DNA of 64,000 nt from Symbiodinium natans (GCA_905221605.1 CAJNDS010000106.1:89501-153500), one strand, 5' to 3'. Shown: positions 16,201 through 27,299, numbered from the stretch's first letter. Notes: a model not told the origin generated them from the letters alone. A program made the numbers and translations.

Positions 16201-17200
16201 CAGCTCCTGTCAAGCTTGAACCCGGGATTAGTCGCCCACACTCAGACACGCCTGGCGAGGCAGACTCGGGATTAGGGCTTAGGGCTTAGGGCTTAGGGGC
16301 TTAGGGCTTAGGGCTTAGGGCTTAGGGCTTAGGGCTTAGGGCTTAGGGCTTAGGGCTTAGGGCTTAGGGCTTAGGGCTTAGGGCTTAGGGTTTAAGTTTA
16401 GGGTTTAGGGTTTTCTTTGCACCCGCATAGCTGGACGAACCACTCCGCAATGATTCCAGGTACGAGCACACCGACCCCAACAACCCACCAACCACATGGC
16501 TCCAAAGCAATGAGCACTTCATCCTGCAACTACGAAACCTACTACCTACTACTTACCTGCCTACAACAGCACTGCTACCTACTACCGACTAGCTACTACC
16601 TACTGCCCCTACCCCTACCGACGCACCACAAAAAGCGCTGTGCGTACGAAGCTACCGCACATTACCGCACCGTGCGTCGCTTGCCGAGGCGGCCTCGCGT
16701 TAGGGATAAAATCACAGTGTTTCCTTTAGTATGGGCCCTTGAAAGTGGACCCCTTATACAGCCCCTAATCGACCCTATAGAACCCAGGGCCCATACATCA
16801 GAACCCTCTCAAGGAGGTAAGGGAGCATATTAATGGGCCCTTGGAAACCCCGCAAAATCCGACTGTCTTAGGGTTTAGGGCTTCGACTCTTGCACTCGCA
16901 CCAGGCAAGGATTCCGTCCGGGTTCTCGTCTGCTTTAAGGGTTGTTAGGGTTTTATTTTAGGGTTTAGAGTTGTTGTTTTTAGGGTTTAGAGTTGTTGTT
17001 GTTTTTTGGATTTTGAGTTGTTGTTGTATTTAGGGTTTAGAGTTGTTGGTTTTTAGGGTTTAGAGTTGTTGTTTTTAAGGCTTAAGGTGGAGCAAGCCTT
17101 GCGCGAAGGTACCGGACGAGTGCCAAGGGGTCATCGTAGAGGCCCGCATCGTCCTCAGAGGCATCCTCGCACGACTCAGATGGATTCGCTGGTGTATGGG
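13274..17200 (-). CDS. CRAL-TRIO (Sec14-like) lipid-binding protein gene 1, about ten exons
   Basis: Exons (minus): I to 17098 (ALVRYLRAR); II 16206-16149 ([19 protein letters not shown]); III 15503-15414 ([10 protein letters not shown] to GNIYVRGY); IV 15220-15122 ([14 protein letters not shown] to [10 protein letters not shown]); V 15026-14898; VI 14738-14634 ([18 protein letters not shown]); VII from 14070 ([17 protein letters not shown]); VIII 13755-13719; IX 13637-13525 ([13 protein letters not shown]); last exon to the TGA at 13274. All joins from I to IX keep frame. Together they give the CRAL-TRIO N-helix, the lipid-binding pocket and the YGG-like C-terminal motif, so the protein probably carries or senses a lipid. 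Donors include GC (I, IV, VI, VII) and GA (III). The joins IV-V and IX-last are less certain, and the true start lies upstream of exon I. Introns carry telomeric arrays and MITEs. Confidence 0.72.
14085..14605. repeat. telomere-type arrays in the VI-VII intron of CRAL-TRIO gene 1
   Basis: Degenerate GGGCTTA/TTGAGGG at 14085-14130, CCCTAAA at 14233-14320 and TTTAGGG at 14511-14605, so both orientations occur in one intron of about 563 nt. Confidence 0.85.
15264..15355. mobile_element. MITE-like family B copy, intronic
   Basis: GGGGGACTTCCGAAATTCGG at the left, CCCTGATTTTCGTAACACCCCCC at the right. It fills most of the III-IV intron of CRAL-TRIO gene 1. Confidence 0.75.
15550..15898. mobile_element. 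family E inverted-repeat element filled with an AT microsatellite
   Basis: TGGTTAGTAGGGAATGAGG at the left and CCTCATTCCCTACTAAGAACCA at the right are inverted ends. Between them (15578-15865) is a TATATTTA/TTTATATTTA microsatellite, with no other unique sequence. The element sits in the II-III intron of CRAL-TRIO gene 1. Confidence 0.65.
15940..16060. mobile_element. MITE-like family B copy, diverged
   Basis: GGGGTTTACGAAAATCAAGG at the left is the family's end in reverse orientation, followed by the CAGTAGGATTCCCGTCTAAT block. Intronic. Confidence 0.5.
16266..16415. repeat. GGGCTTA variant array
   Basis: About 20 almost uniform GGGCTTA units. It lies in the 891-nt I-II intron of CRAL-TRIO gene 1, which also has an irregular GTTGTT/TTTAGGG stretch at 16866-17085. 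Confidence 0.95.
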
Positions 17201-17257
17201 CAGGACATGCGTGCACTGTGTACGATAGATTGTGCACTGTGTACGATAGATTGTACA

Positions 17258-17354
17258 TGGGATGTTCCCCCTTATACTAACAGTCCTTAATAGGGATTGT
17301 AGTAGGGGTACTATAATCCCCGTTAAGGACTGTTAGTATAAGGGGAACACCCCA
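17258..17354. mobile_element. MITE-like palindrome, family A, best copy
   Basis: GGGATGTTCCCCCTTATACT and AGTATAAGGGGAACACCCC are near-perfect inverted ends. Inner arms AACAGTCCTTAATAGGGATT and CCCCGTTAAGGACTGTTAG extend pairing to most of the 97 bp. A duplicated TGTGCACTGTGTACGATAGAT stretch lies just left. Confidence 0.8.
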
Positions 17355-17539
17355 AGATTGGAATACTAAGCAAGTGGTCGTGCTCTTGTAAGGAGCTGGA
17401 ACCTGGAACCATTTGGAACCAGCTTGAAACCTGGACCTGGGGGGGTTCTATTCTTAAAAGGGCAGATCAGTTGGAGAACCCCTATCTTTTGCATCCAGGC
17501 CTGTGAGACTGCCGGGCTCTGTGAAGGATTCTCTGGAAC

Positions 17540-17842
17540 CCTAAGCCCTAAAGACTAAATCTGGAACCCTAAAACCCTACAACCCTACAACCCTAAAACC
17601 CTAAAACCCTAAAACCCTAAAACCCTAAAACCCTAAAACCCTAAAACCCTAAAACCCTAAAACCCTAAAACCCTAAAACCCTAAAACCCTAAAACCCTAA
17701 AACCCTAAAACCCTAAAACCCTAAAACCCTAAAACCCTAAAACCCTAAAACCCTAAAACCCTAAAACCCTAAACCCTAAACCCTAAACCCTTTTTTGCAA
17801 CCCTAAACCCTAAACCCAAAACCCTAAACCCTAAACCCCAGC
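17540..17842. repeat. CCCTAAAA (TTTTAGGG) array
   Basis: About 25 consecutive 8-bp CCCTAAAA units (17590-17770), then ordinary CCCTAAA units. The 8-bp unit matches the Chlamydomonas-type telomere repeat, but here it is one local block. Confidence 0.95.
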
Positions 17843-20296
17843 ACAGAAGGCCTTGCACGCCAGCCGCCGGGCCAGCTCAGAGACTGCGATCTTCTGCGGC
17901 TCCTTGGCTCGGTGCCCTCTGCCGGGCAACAAGATGGCTGGCTCTCAAAATTCGGGTTTAGGGTTTAGGTTTAGGGTTCAGGGTTTCGGGTTCAGGGTTC
18001 AGGGTTTAGGGTTTGGGGTTGAGGGCTTCTTTTTAGGGTTTAGGGTTTCCAGACACTTGTACTCGGACTAAGGCTCCGGGAGGGCCGCGATCACCGGGCT
18101 GGCTGCCACACCCCCATTCGGCATCCGCACGCCCCTTTGGCTTCCGGATCCCTACTGACCGCGCCCTGAACCCTCTGCTGTCTGTTGCGGACCCTTATAT
18201 AACCCCGCTCAGACTGATAGGCCGGGAAAAGATACGACGCGACTCCGTACAACAGCACTACGAGTGCCATCCCCGAGGAGGGATGCTATGGCCTTGCAGT
18301 CGGCAAGTAAGGAGGCTGAGTGAAGCCACTCTGGGTCCTAGGTGTTTTCCTAAGGGTGCTGTAGGCACGGCATCCACTACTTCGCTATCTGACTGCGGAC
18401 GCTCGCGTGTCGTGGCTGCGGAGACAGGACATACACGCCCAGCAGGGCCGCAACATCGCATGTGCGGAACAACGCAGGCACCCCTTACCCAAGGCTGAGC
18501 GCTGCGCTGCACGCCCTCGTTCCCACCTTGTGGCCCGTGGACGGTTGAGAACATCAAGGCATATCAAGACCATCAGGCCATGGCTCCAAGGCTTGTCTAA
18601 GGCCATAGCTGTGCCAGCAACAGGCTCACTTGCGCGTGAGCTTTCGAGCGCCGCTTGGCCTCAATTCATCAGCTTGTAATACTGCTCTGCTGTCGTCCGT
18701 GCTCTGTTAGACAGCTATACTCATAAGATACACAACCAAATCGAAAACCTTGCGCGCCAAACTTAAAAGCCCCCCGGGTGCCTTCAATGCCATCTGGCGC
18801 TTCTGGTCCAATGCCCGTCGCCACTCAGCAAGGTATGATGCCTTTGCCCAAGGATGCTGGCACGGCCCCTAAACCCTAAACCCTAAACCCTAAACCCTAA
18901 ACCCTAAACCCTAAACCCGGAGCCAATCGACGTCTACGCAGGTGCTGGGAGGCCGGCCGCCAGCCCAGCTCTCGAGCCGCCAAGCCACTGTCGTTCCAGA
19001 ACACCTAAGGGTGGCTCAGTCAGGGAATTGGTTTAGGGTTTCAGGGCTTTAGGGCTTTAGGGCTTTAGGGTTTAGGGTTTAGGGTTTAAGGTTTAGGGTT
19101 TAGGGTTTAGGGTTTAGGGTTTAGGGTTTAGGGTTTAGGGTTTAGGGTTTAGGGTTTAGGGTTTAGGGTTTAGGGTTTAGGTTTAGGGGTTAGGGTTTAG
19201 GGTTTAGGGTTTTGGGTTTAGGGTTTAGGGTTTAGGGTTTAGGGTTTAGGGTTTAGGGTTTAGGGTTTAGGGTTTAGGGTTTAGGGTTTAGGGTTTAGGG
19301 TTTAGGGTTTGGGGTTTTACGGCCCCCTTTTTGAGGAAAGCCCCTGCAACTTCGGCCCACGCCCATCGCAGCGTGCGCACGCCGCTTTGCTCGCAGGACG
19401 TCGCGCCTCAAATCGAAAGAAGAGCAACCCAAGACTGCAACCGAATATCACCCGAACATCCCCAAACCCTAAACTGCCTAAACTTAGGGTTTAAGGCGTA
19501 GGGTTTAGGGTTTAGGGTAACCCCTACTCAGCTCTTTGTCACTCAGACGGCGGCCAAGCATTGAAAGATGGGCCCGGCCGGCCAGACATGGCCTTCCTCC
19601 TCGTTGCTGCAGGGCGGCACGCGCTTTGCTACTCCGAATCATTAGCACCTGGTTTAGGGTTTAGGGATTAGGGTTTAGGGTTTAGGCAAGTACCTAAAAC
19701 ACCAGGCTGAGATCGACGCCCCCAGCTCATCACTGCCTGGGGTTGGAGCCATGCAACGGCCGATTCTCAGGGGCACCCTAAACCTAAACCTAAACAGCCT
19801 AAACCCTAAATCCTAAATCCTAAACCCCTAAACCCTAATTCCCAAACCCTAAACCCTAAACCCTAAACCCCAAACCCTGAACCCTGAATCCACACGGCTC
19901 GAAGTGCAGCAGGCGCCTTGTCGATGGCGCCAACGCGGCGCCTCCTCCGTGCTCCTGCCTCAAGAAGATGAAAAAAAAGGTGCAGTTTAACCCCAAACCC
20001 GAAATCCTAAACCCTAAACCCTAAACCCTAAATCCTAAACCCTAACCCTAAACCGCCTAAACCCTAAACCCTAAACCCTTTTTTTAACGGCTAGGACTGC
20101 TGCACCCTAAACCCTAAACCCTAACCCTCAACCCTAAACCCCAAACCCCAAACCCCAAGCACATTGAAGTGTTGCACAGACCCAGGGGGCAGGCCCAGCC
20201 TTAGCAAGGCTCAGCCAGGAGGACGCAATGTTCTTCAGCTGGCCCGCTGCTCGGTCTCTGGTTTTCGGGAACTGGGCGAAGCGAGCAGAGATCGGC

Positions 20297-20550
20297 TTGG
20301 GGTTTAGGGGTTTAGGGGTTTGGGGTTTAGGGGTTTAGGGGTTTAGGGGTTTAGGGGTTTAGGGGTTTAGGGGTTTAGGGGGTTTAGGGGTTTAGGGGGT
20401 TTAGGGGTTTAGGGGTTTAGGGGTTTAGGGGTTTGGGGTTTAGGGGTTTAGGGGTTTAGGGTTTAGGGGTTTAGGGGTTTAGGGGTTTAGGGGTTTAGGG
20501 GTTTAGGGGTTTAGGGGTTTAGGGGTTTAGGGGTTTAGGGGTTAGGGCGG
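20297..20550. repeat. TTTAGGGG variant array
   Basis: About 30 units, nearly all the 8-bp TTTAGGGG, with two GGGGG units. No 7-bp array elsewhere in the window grades into it. Confidence 0.95.
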
Positions 20551-21265
20551 CTCATTGCACGCAGAGAGCTGCTAATGGGCTCTGTGGCAAAGAATGACAT
20601 GCAAGTAAGCGAGGACAGAGGCAAGGAGTTGAGACAAGAACAGGGGGACAACACGCATGAAACCTTAAACCCTAAACCCTAAACCCCAAACCCTAAACCG
20701 AGCAGCTCCTCTAAGTGCAACTTTCTGGTGCTGCCCAAGGCACTAGGCTATCGATGACCTTCTGAACAGCGTTCTTTTTCTGTGTCCTGACTTCGGCCTG
20801 GGGGGCTCTTGGAGAGTGTTACAAAACTCTCAAACTGCGGTAGGCCTCTTGCACAAGCTCATGAGATGCAGGCCATATAATGGTCCAATGCTTGCGCCTT
20901 GGCGGCCTCAGCGCCTCGGTTGCGACTCGCACGAAGAGACAGCCCGAAGGAAGCTCACAGCCAAGCTCTCTTCAAACTAGGGGAATAAGGTCCCTGTTTA
21001 AGAGAACCAGAAGAGGGTTAAGAAAGGGGCTCCCTTTTAAGGGTCCCCCTTATCCTACCTAGGACAAACTGCATGGCTTTTGGTTGCACTCCCCTCGGAC
21101 GCAGTGGTCTTCTGTTTGCATTGCCCCTCTCGGGTCTGACAAGGGATGCGGCGGTTGCGCTTCTCGCGCTCCTCCTTCAAGCCTCAGTCTCTTCCATGGC
21201 TCAGATCGCTCCGAGGAATGTAATGTCAGGGCTGCCACGCTGCTCGTACAGCTCCCGCTCCTGGC

Positions 21266-22393
21266 TCAGGGGCTTTCAGCCGCGAATTTTGGAACCCTGA
21301 GCCGGTTCTGGACCCCACGCCATGCTGGGAGCCTCCTCGAAACGCGCCTCTGCACTCTTCTCTGCTTCATTCGCCTGAGACGAACCGCAATTAGACCAAA
21401 GCTACGACCGAGCCATTTGCAATCAAACTTTTGCAGCACTTGTTGCATGAAGCACGCCGGCTTTGATCGAAATAGTGCTCGCTTTGGCGGCGCGGTGCCA
21501 CTCAGCCCACGGCAGCATTCGCAAGTGCTGCTGCCTGAGCGGCTTGAAGGCCTCAGCCAAGCGACCCTCTCTTTTTGTACAGACCCCGGGTTCTTTCAAG
21601 GACCCCACAGCACACTGAATCTGTTTTTTGTAAAAAGGGTGGGTGAATCTCTGGTGCTCCCTGGTGTGGTTCTGCTGTGTTCTTGGGGCCCCGTCTCTCA
21701 CGCCTTTGCCGCTCCTCCTTGCAGCGTGCCTCCCAAAGGTGCCGCTCCTGACGGATCACCCGAAACATCCCCTTTTTGGGCCCTTTTATTCGCTCAGTGA
21801 CTTACTGAGAATCACTGCATAGCCTTCTGGAAGCGCTTCTCTGCCTCTTCCTCCGCCTACGAATGCAACATGGATCTCAAGACCTTGACCTCTGTGACAA
21901 GCAGCCGGACAGATGCTAGCAAAACCTGCTGAGCTGCATTCAAATACACCGTCCGCAGTGCCTGGGCAGCTGCCTCTGCATAGCCGACCGCAGAAACAAC
22001 GCTGGTCGAAGTGTCGAGAGCACCTCAGCCAAAGAGGGCGTGCAGTGCGCAGACGGTCTCGGAAGAGCCTTCTTCCTATGCCTTGCACATGGCTTGCGTC
22101 TCCTGGTTTTGGGTCCCGAGTTAGGACCGGCGCGGGTCCGCTGCAGCCTGCACACGACATCTGTGGAATCTCGGGTTCTCGGGTCTTGTTCACTCATCTT
22201 GCGTACCGAATGCATCATGGAGGTGCCTGTCGAGCTCATCTTCCAGGCGGTTCTGGAAGCTCTGCTGCTCCTTGTGGGCGTTGCGCCAGTTCGACCCTAA
22301 GACCCTCAGCCCCTTCACGAGCTGAGCCTGGCTCTTGCCACGAATGCCTACGACCCCGACCCTCGACTCGCCATTTACGTCGCTGGTACTCAA
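21266..22393 (-). CDS. exons of an unrecognised helical / coiled-coil protein
   Basis: Several minus-strand frames have strong amphipathic character. About 22390-22190 encodes NWRNAHKEQQSFQNRLEDEL and continues HLHDAF. About 22023-21858, opening after GGCTGAG|GT, encodes YAEAAAQALRTVYLNAAQQV, then VRLLVTEVKVL. 21857-21815, after a TAG, encodes AEEEAEKRFQKAMQ. About 21760-21690 encodes RQERHLWEARCKEERQRRER. The frames differ, as expected for exons. Joins were not worked out, so the product is a sketch. The set lies just downstream of the histidine-phosphatase gene on the same strand. No family is recognised. Confidence 0.4.
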
Positions 22394-22474
22394 GACATGT
22401 TGGCCAGCTGTACAGGATCCAGCCAGAGCATGCCGAGGCGAGGCGAAGCATCATGTCTCATGCCACGCAGACCT

Positions 22475-24316
22475 TCAGGGGTCCGTCACATCTCGTCTCG
22501 GCTCGTAGAGGACTGCGAGCCATCCGCAGTTCGGAACCTGGAAGTACTTCATGGCCGTTCGCGGCGTCCCCGGATGCACTCCGCTCCAAGAACGCGGCTT
22601 CTGTTCCTCAGCTGGCTTCGAGACCACGCAATGAACAACCAACAACTGCTCAAAGTTAGACTGCCGCACTGTGTCGTGCGAAACGCTGTGGAACAATGCA
22701 AAAGCCGCACGGCCAAGCTTTCTGGGAAGACTCCTTGCTGTCACGCTCAAAAGGCTCCATATTCAGCAGGTTGTTGATGGAGCCATAGTGCGCGACTATG
22801 GCAATGTTGCCCTCAGGCCGCGTCAGCAGCCAGTGTCGGAAAGGCGAAAGCCTGGCAGCATTTCTTCAGTGCGACCCTCACCCATCCTCGGCCCCTGCGT
22901 CTCTTTCTATACAGACATGGGGGTTCCCGAAATTCGGGGTACCTTATTATCAGGGAATCCTACTATTTAGGGTCCTATATCACGGATTCCCTTATTTTCC
23001 TCTAAGCCCCCCAACTGAGACCCACAAGCTACGCGAAATTCGCTTGCCTCCGCGGGTTCCCACAATGCTGATGCCAGCCATCCCCGCGCGCCAAGCGCTC
23101 ATCCCACTCCGCGCGCCACTCCGACGCCGCAGCTGCGGCCAGCGCCTAGCGGACTAATTACTTTTTGCTTGCTACTATTTTTTTGTTCGGATGACTATTG
23201 TTCTTGCTACTGTTGCTATTATTAGTCTTCTTCTGCTTATTTTTATTGTTATTATTCTTATCATTATCATTATTGCTATTATTATTATCATTGTCATTAA
23301 TGTTATTATTATTATTACTACTACTGCGGTTGACGAGACCCCTGGGCGTGAATCTTGTTGGCAGACACCCTGCGCTCTCACGCCTGAGTCCTGGCACTTT
23401 TTTCCCAGCCTTCTCGACGGCCGGCCACGCGGCAAGGGCCGAAAGTGTTGGGCATTGCTGCAGGTCAGTTATTGCACGGCCCTGATTCTCATTGTTGTCA
23501 GGGTAGAACTCTCGCAGCTCCGGTCCTGAGCCAAACCAAATTCGAACAAAGCTGCAATGGCAACGTTGCATATGTGGATGTGAAGCGATGCAAGGAGTCC
23601 GGAATGTCCCTGAAAAAGTTTGGAACCGAGCGTGAGGTTCTCAGAAGAGAGGGCAGCGAGCAAAAACAGGCAGCCTTGAACAGCCCCCGAGCCGAGAGAA
23701 GCCAAAACGAGCCCCAAAGCCTCGAGGGAGGGGGGTTCGGAGAAGCCCGAAAAGTTTTCAAAAGGATTGGAACAGGTTTGAAAGCGTGAATGTGGTAAGC
23801 CCATGTAAGCCCGAAACCATTCCCCCGATCCGAGATGTGCTTTCTCTGTCGTGGCATGCCTCGCTTTCTCTCTCTGAAAAAGCGTACGACATGCATCTGA
23901 GCGGCGAATGAGCAGCTCGCAACCCTTTGTCAGCTCCTCTCAGCAACAGGGGCAGGGCAGGTTGATTCAAAGAACGGCTCGCCGACCCACCGTCCTCAGC
24001 AAACAGTATTGCTGCCGTCTGGATAGCTCGCGTCATCGGGGAGCAAATAATGAGGTCCGGTTTGGCTGTCCACTCGCTGATCTGCAGGGAGCGTGGAGAC
24101 TTGCGCGCGTTCGCGACATAAGGTTGGAAACATTAAGCTAAAGAACTATTCGACGGAATCAATTGGAAAGGATGACTAGACAGACTGCAAAGTGTGACAG
24201 TTTTTCCGTGCGTCACACCTGTCTCCGGGCAGCTACCGCTTGCTCGACACCGTCTTCTGTCAACTGCGCGTCGACGTAATCCTGGCCCGTCATATAGGCA
24301 TGGAGGTGTTCTTGGC
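22475..24316 (-). CDS. histidine phosphatase (PGAM-like) gene, 5' exon missing
   Basis: Exons in phase: 24316-24219 (YVDAQLTEDGVEQAV); 24081-23991 (DLIICSPMTRAIQTAAILF); 23525-about 23398 (PELREFYPDNNENQGRAI); 23145-23048 (EWRAEWDERLARGDGW), ending at a GC donor; 22851-about 22745 (FRHWLLTRPEGNIAIVAHYG); last exon to the TGA at 22475 (MKYFQVPNCGWLAV). These match the order of the branch that removes phosphate from small metabolites or proteins: DAxLTxxG, CSPMxRAxQTA, LRE, and the second catalytic His in IVAHYG. The first motif (RHG) should precede QEHLHAY. Exon 1 opens right after AGGAG, so RHG probably sits on an unfound exon beyond the 24505-24555 array. The substrate is unknown. Confidence 0.65.
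22915..23010. mobile_element. MITE-like family B copy, intronic
   Basis: GGGGGTTCCCGAAATTCGGG at the left, GGGAATCCTACTATTTAGGG inside. It occupies about half of the 196-nt GC-AG intron (23047-22852) of the phosphatase gene. Confidence 0.65.
23200..23330. repeat. degenerate ATT/ATC trinucleotide microsatellite
   Basis: TTATTATT and TTATCATTAT repeats inside the 23397-23146 intron of the phosphatase gene. Confidence 0.8.
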
Positions 24317-24504
24317 CTCCTCGTGCAAAGCATGGCAGAACAGCTAGGTCTGGGTGGGATGGAAGCTCCAGCTCAATCTCAGGAAGGCCCGAGAGATCGT
24401 ACAAACGCCAGGGCTCGAAGTGCGAAGCTTTACTGGGGATCACAACAAGGAGAGGAGCCCCTGCGAACTCTCAATCCAAAAGCCTGGGGCGGACGGAGAG
24501 GGGT

Positions 24505-24555
24505 AAACCCTAAACCCTAAACCCTAAACCCTAAACCCTAAACCCTAAACCCTCC
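24505..24555. repeat. telomere-type array, CCCTAAA
   Basis: About seven perfect units, upstream of the first visible phosphatase exon. Confidence 0.95.
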
Positions 24556-24876
24556 AAGATTCTCCAAGTCTCCTCCTGCCACTTTGTCCGCTTCCATTGC
24601 TCTGAGCCGAGCCTGAAAAAAAAGAAGAGAGCCACAAGAGTTCAGCGATGGACACCGGCAGCCATAAACGCGTAATGAGCTACTAACAGCCCTTAATAGG
24701 GTTTCTAATACCCCCATATGAGAAGAGAGCTATATACCCACGATAGGAAGAAGCGGTGGCTAAGTCGAAGTTGTTCTCGGCCCAGCCACAGCGTTCCCGG
24801 TGCTCTGCCCGTGCCGGAAGAGCCAGACCAGTTTGGCTCCTTCCGGACGCTCCTCTGCCAACTTGTCTCCTTACGT

Positions 24877-25150
24877 TGGGATATTCCCAATTCTACTAAC
24901 AGCTCCTTTCTAGGGATTACAGTACCCAAATATTCGCCTCGGCTTCCTGCCGAGAAGCGTCTGGAACAAGCAGACCCGGATCGGGCATCCCGATGCAAAA
25001 TTTTCTGATGCCCCCCCCCCCCCCCCGCCCTGTGGGACCCCCCCCAATCGCTTGGAGGAGCTGCAATCCCGTCCTGTCCTGGGGCCCGGCTGCCGAGGCG
25101 GCGCGCGCAAGCGTTTACAATAATCCCTGCTAGCAGAAAGGGGAACATCC
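24877..25150. mobile_element. family A palindrome split by an insertion
   Basis: Left arm TGGGATATTCCCAATTCTAC with AACAGCTCCTTTCTAGGG (24877-24920). Right arm CAATAATCCCTGCTAGCAG with GGGGAACATCC (25118-25150). About 200 bp, including a 17-C run at 25010-25026, separates arms that are normally adjacent. A lone left half-copy lies at 24679-24718. Confidence 0.5.
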
Positions 25151-25229
25151 TAATACATCCCGACCCTTACGTCTTGAATGGGATTTACGATATTAGGGGG
25201 TACCTTATTGGTGTCCGTATTCTAAATGG

Positions 25230-26020
25230 ACCAAACCCTAAACTCTAAACCTAAACCCTAAAACCCTAAGCCCTAAACCCCAAACTAAACCCTAAACCCT
25301 AAAACCCCATACCCTAAACCCTAAACCCCAAGCACATACTTTGTGGGAACAATCTGGGTCCCCAGGCCGAGGTTGCAGGTCGCCCCGGCCGCCACGTCTT
25401 GCGGCAGCCGAAACAGAGCCAGCGGGGTCCTGTTTAGGGTTTAGGGTTTAGGGTTTGGGGTTTAGGGTTTAGGGTTTAGGGTTTAGGGTTTAGGGTTTAG
25501 GGTTTAGGGTTTAGGGCTTAGGGTTTAGGATTTAGGGTTTAGGGTTTAGGGTTTAGGGTTTACCAGCTGACAGTCATTCAGCCTCCCAGAAAGTCCATAG
25601 AACTGGAAATAACAAAGCAGAAACAAAGAGAAAGAGCGAGAGAGGGAGGGAGGGAGCCGGAGTGGGAGTCAGAGTCAGCGTCAGAGCGAAAGCGACAGAG
25701 ACAAAGACAGTGAGAGTGAGAGCGAAAGCGAGAGCGAGAGTGAGAGTGAGAGTGAAACAGGAAGGTCCAGAGCGCCAAAACTGTCCTGTCGAGGTCGGCC
25801 AGCATTAGGAAAGGTCCAACCAAAGTGTCAAGGCCCAAATCCTCTGCACCAGAGCCGCCTGCCACTGCGAAGATGCCTGCCGCCCCTTGCCCAAGCCAGC
25901 GGCAAACCAAGGTTTAGGGTTTAGGGTTCAGGGTTCAGGGTTCAGGGTTCAGGGTTCAGGGTTCAGGGTTCAGGGTTTAGGGTTTAGGGTCGAGGGTTCA
26001 GGGTTTAGGTTTTAGGGTGC
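25230..26020. repeat. telomere-type arrays, including a TTCAGGG block
   Basis: CCCTAAA variants at 25230-25332, TTTAGGG at 25431-25562, and at 25911-26020 about eight consecutive TTCAGGG units bounded by TTTAGGG. Between them 25625-25760 is a GAGAGC/AGTGAG purine-rich repeat. Confidence 0.9.
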
Positions 26021-26299
26021 CAGATTGCAAGAGAAGTGTGTGTCCGAAGTGGTTGTGCACCACAGCATGTCGCACACAAGATGCAACTTTGAACCAGAAC
26101 ATTGCGGCGACGGTACAGGTCTCACAAATGGTGATTTTGCACTTGCGCCGACTTTCACGATACATGTGACCTCTGCATTCTCTTCCTGCGCGTTAGGGCC
26201 GGTGCTTAAAGAACCCTCAACACCTCACAACTCACATATGCAGTCCTCGCGCAGCTTCTTCTCGGCCTTGCAAAAGGTGGCAAGAGAGGGCCATGCATC

Positions 26300-26935
26300 A
26301 GTTGTCAAACTTGGCAAATCAGGGTATCGCCCAGCAACTCCAGCCTCTGCAAGCTTCAACTTCCACTCCTGCGTCATGGCATCTCATGCTGCACAAAGCT
26401 CATACCCAGAAATCCGTAGAACACGACCAGCAGCACAACAGAGGTCAACAGAGTCAAGAGCAACGAGACTCAAAGCAGCAGGGAGAATGGAGCAGGAAGC
26501 GCACAAACCTTCAGAGCTACAATTGGCTACAATCAGAAAGCATCAGAAATTGCGATGCGGCACATGTGATCTCCCGCAAGCCTCCTTCATTCTTGCAGCG
26601 AGCTCGTGCACAGCCTTCATTACAAAGCTGACAACTGCAACGATGACCCTGCAACTCTGAGACTACAGTAATAGTATTGCTGGGAAGTCTGCGTGTCGTG
26701 AGGGATGTGGGCAAGTGAGCAAGCACTGTAGGGTTGCTGCAAACTGTCGCCAGGCTCCCAAAACAACCTCATGCTGTGGATCATAAGCGTAGGCATGCGC
26801 GAGAAACACGCTCCATCCAAGTGGCGCATAGAACATCGAGATGTAAATCTGGGAGTCCGACGTACAAGGCAGCCATCGTATCGCGCTCTTTGATGGATTC
26901 GTTGCATCTCCTCAAAACAGGCGTCCATCAAGAGC
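26300..26935 (-). CDS. possible exons of a membrane protein
   Basis: Not recognised. Three minus-strand stretches, each after an AG, look like parts of one helical membrane protein: about 26850-26730 (IYISMFYAPLGWSVFLAHAY, then EVVLGAWRQFAATLQ), about 26650-26560 (VIVAVVSFVMKAVHELAARM) and about 26445-26375 (LTSVVLLVVFYGFLGMSFVQ). Donor GT sites are available after the first. Joins were not confirmed, and an overlapping plus-strand frame of 211 codons exists but has no protein-like features. Confidence 0.35.
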
Positions 26936-27019
26936 TTTGAGGACTGCGAACAAGGACTTGGAAGCTATCCTCATTTCTCCACAACAAAAACAGGCCGCAC
27001 AACCGCAGTCATGATACAG

Positions 27020-27143
27020 GGGGTTTAGGGTTAGGGTTTAGGGTTTAGGGTTTAGGGTTTAGGGTTTAGGGTTTAGGGTTTAGGGTTTGGGGTTTGGGGT
27101 TTAGGGAATCGGGTTTAGGGTTTAGGGTTTAGGGTTTAGGGTT
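27020..27143. repeat. telomere-type array, TTTAGGG
   Basis: About 16 units with two GGGTTTG variants. Confidence 0.95.
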
Positions 27144-27159
27144 CAGGGCTGCCCGTATG

Positions 27160-27290
27160 TGCTTGTAGGATCATCGCCCAAACTTTCCCTTCGGCCTCAT
27201 CAAGTGCTCGAACCTCTGCTCCATGGCCGCTTCTTGCAGTGCCACGCGCCGCGCTGCCTCCTGACAAGCCACATGGCTCGGAGCTGAGAA
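27160..27290 (-). CDS. single exon-like stretch, unassigned
   Basis: Minus-strand frame CQEAARRVALQEAAMEQRFE with LMRPKGKFG after it, a helical composition. Flanked by a telomeric array and a TTAACC repeat, with no linked exons found. Confidence 0.3.
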
Positions 27291-27299
27291 CAACTGGAT

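Larger units (their letters stand above)
17355..21070. other. no assignable gene; mostly telomere-type arrays
   Basis: Arrays at 17954-18050, 18866-18920, 19030-19317, 19465-19520, 19650-19686, 19777-19890, 19987-20160 and 20297-20550. Exon-like minus-strand frames occur at about 17935-17850 (AKEPQKIAVSELARRLACKAF) and 20295-20190 (ARFAQFPKTRDRAAGQLKN) but could not be linked to a gene. 18250-18680 holds only overlapping frames on both strands with no clear winner. Confidence 0.4.

Noticed and set aside
17540-17842. CRISPR-like array
   Set aside because: The units are uninterrupted tandem telomeric variants with no spacers.
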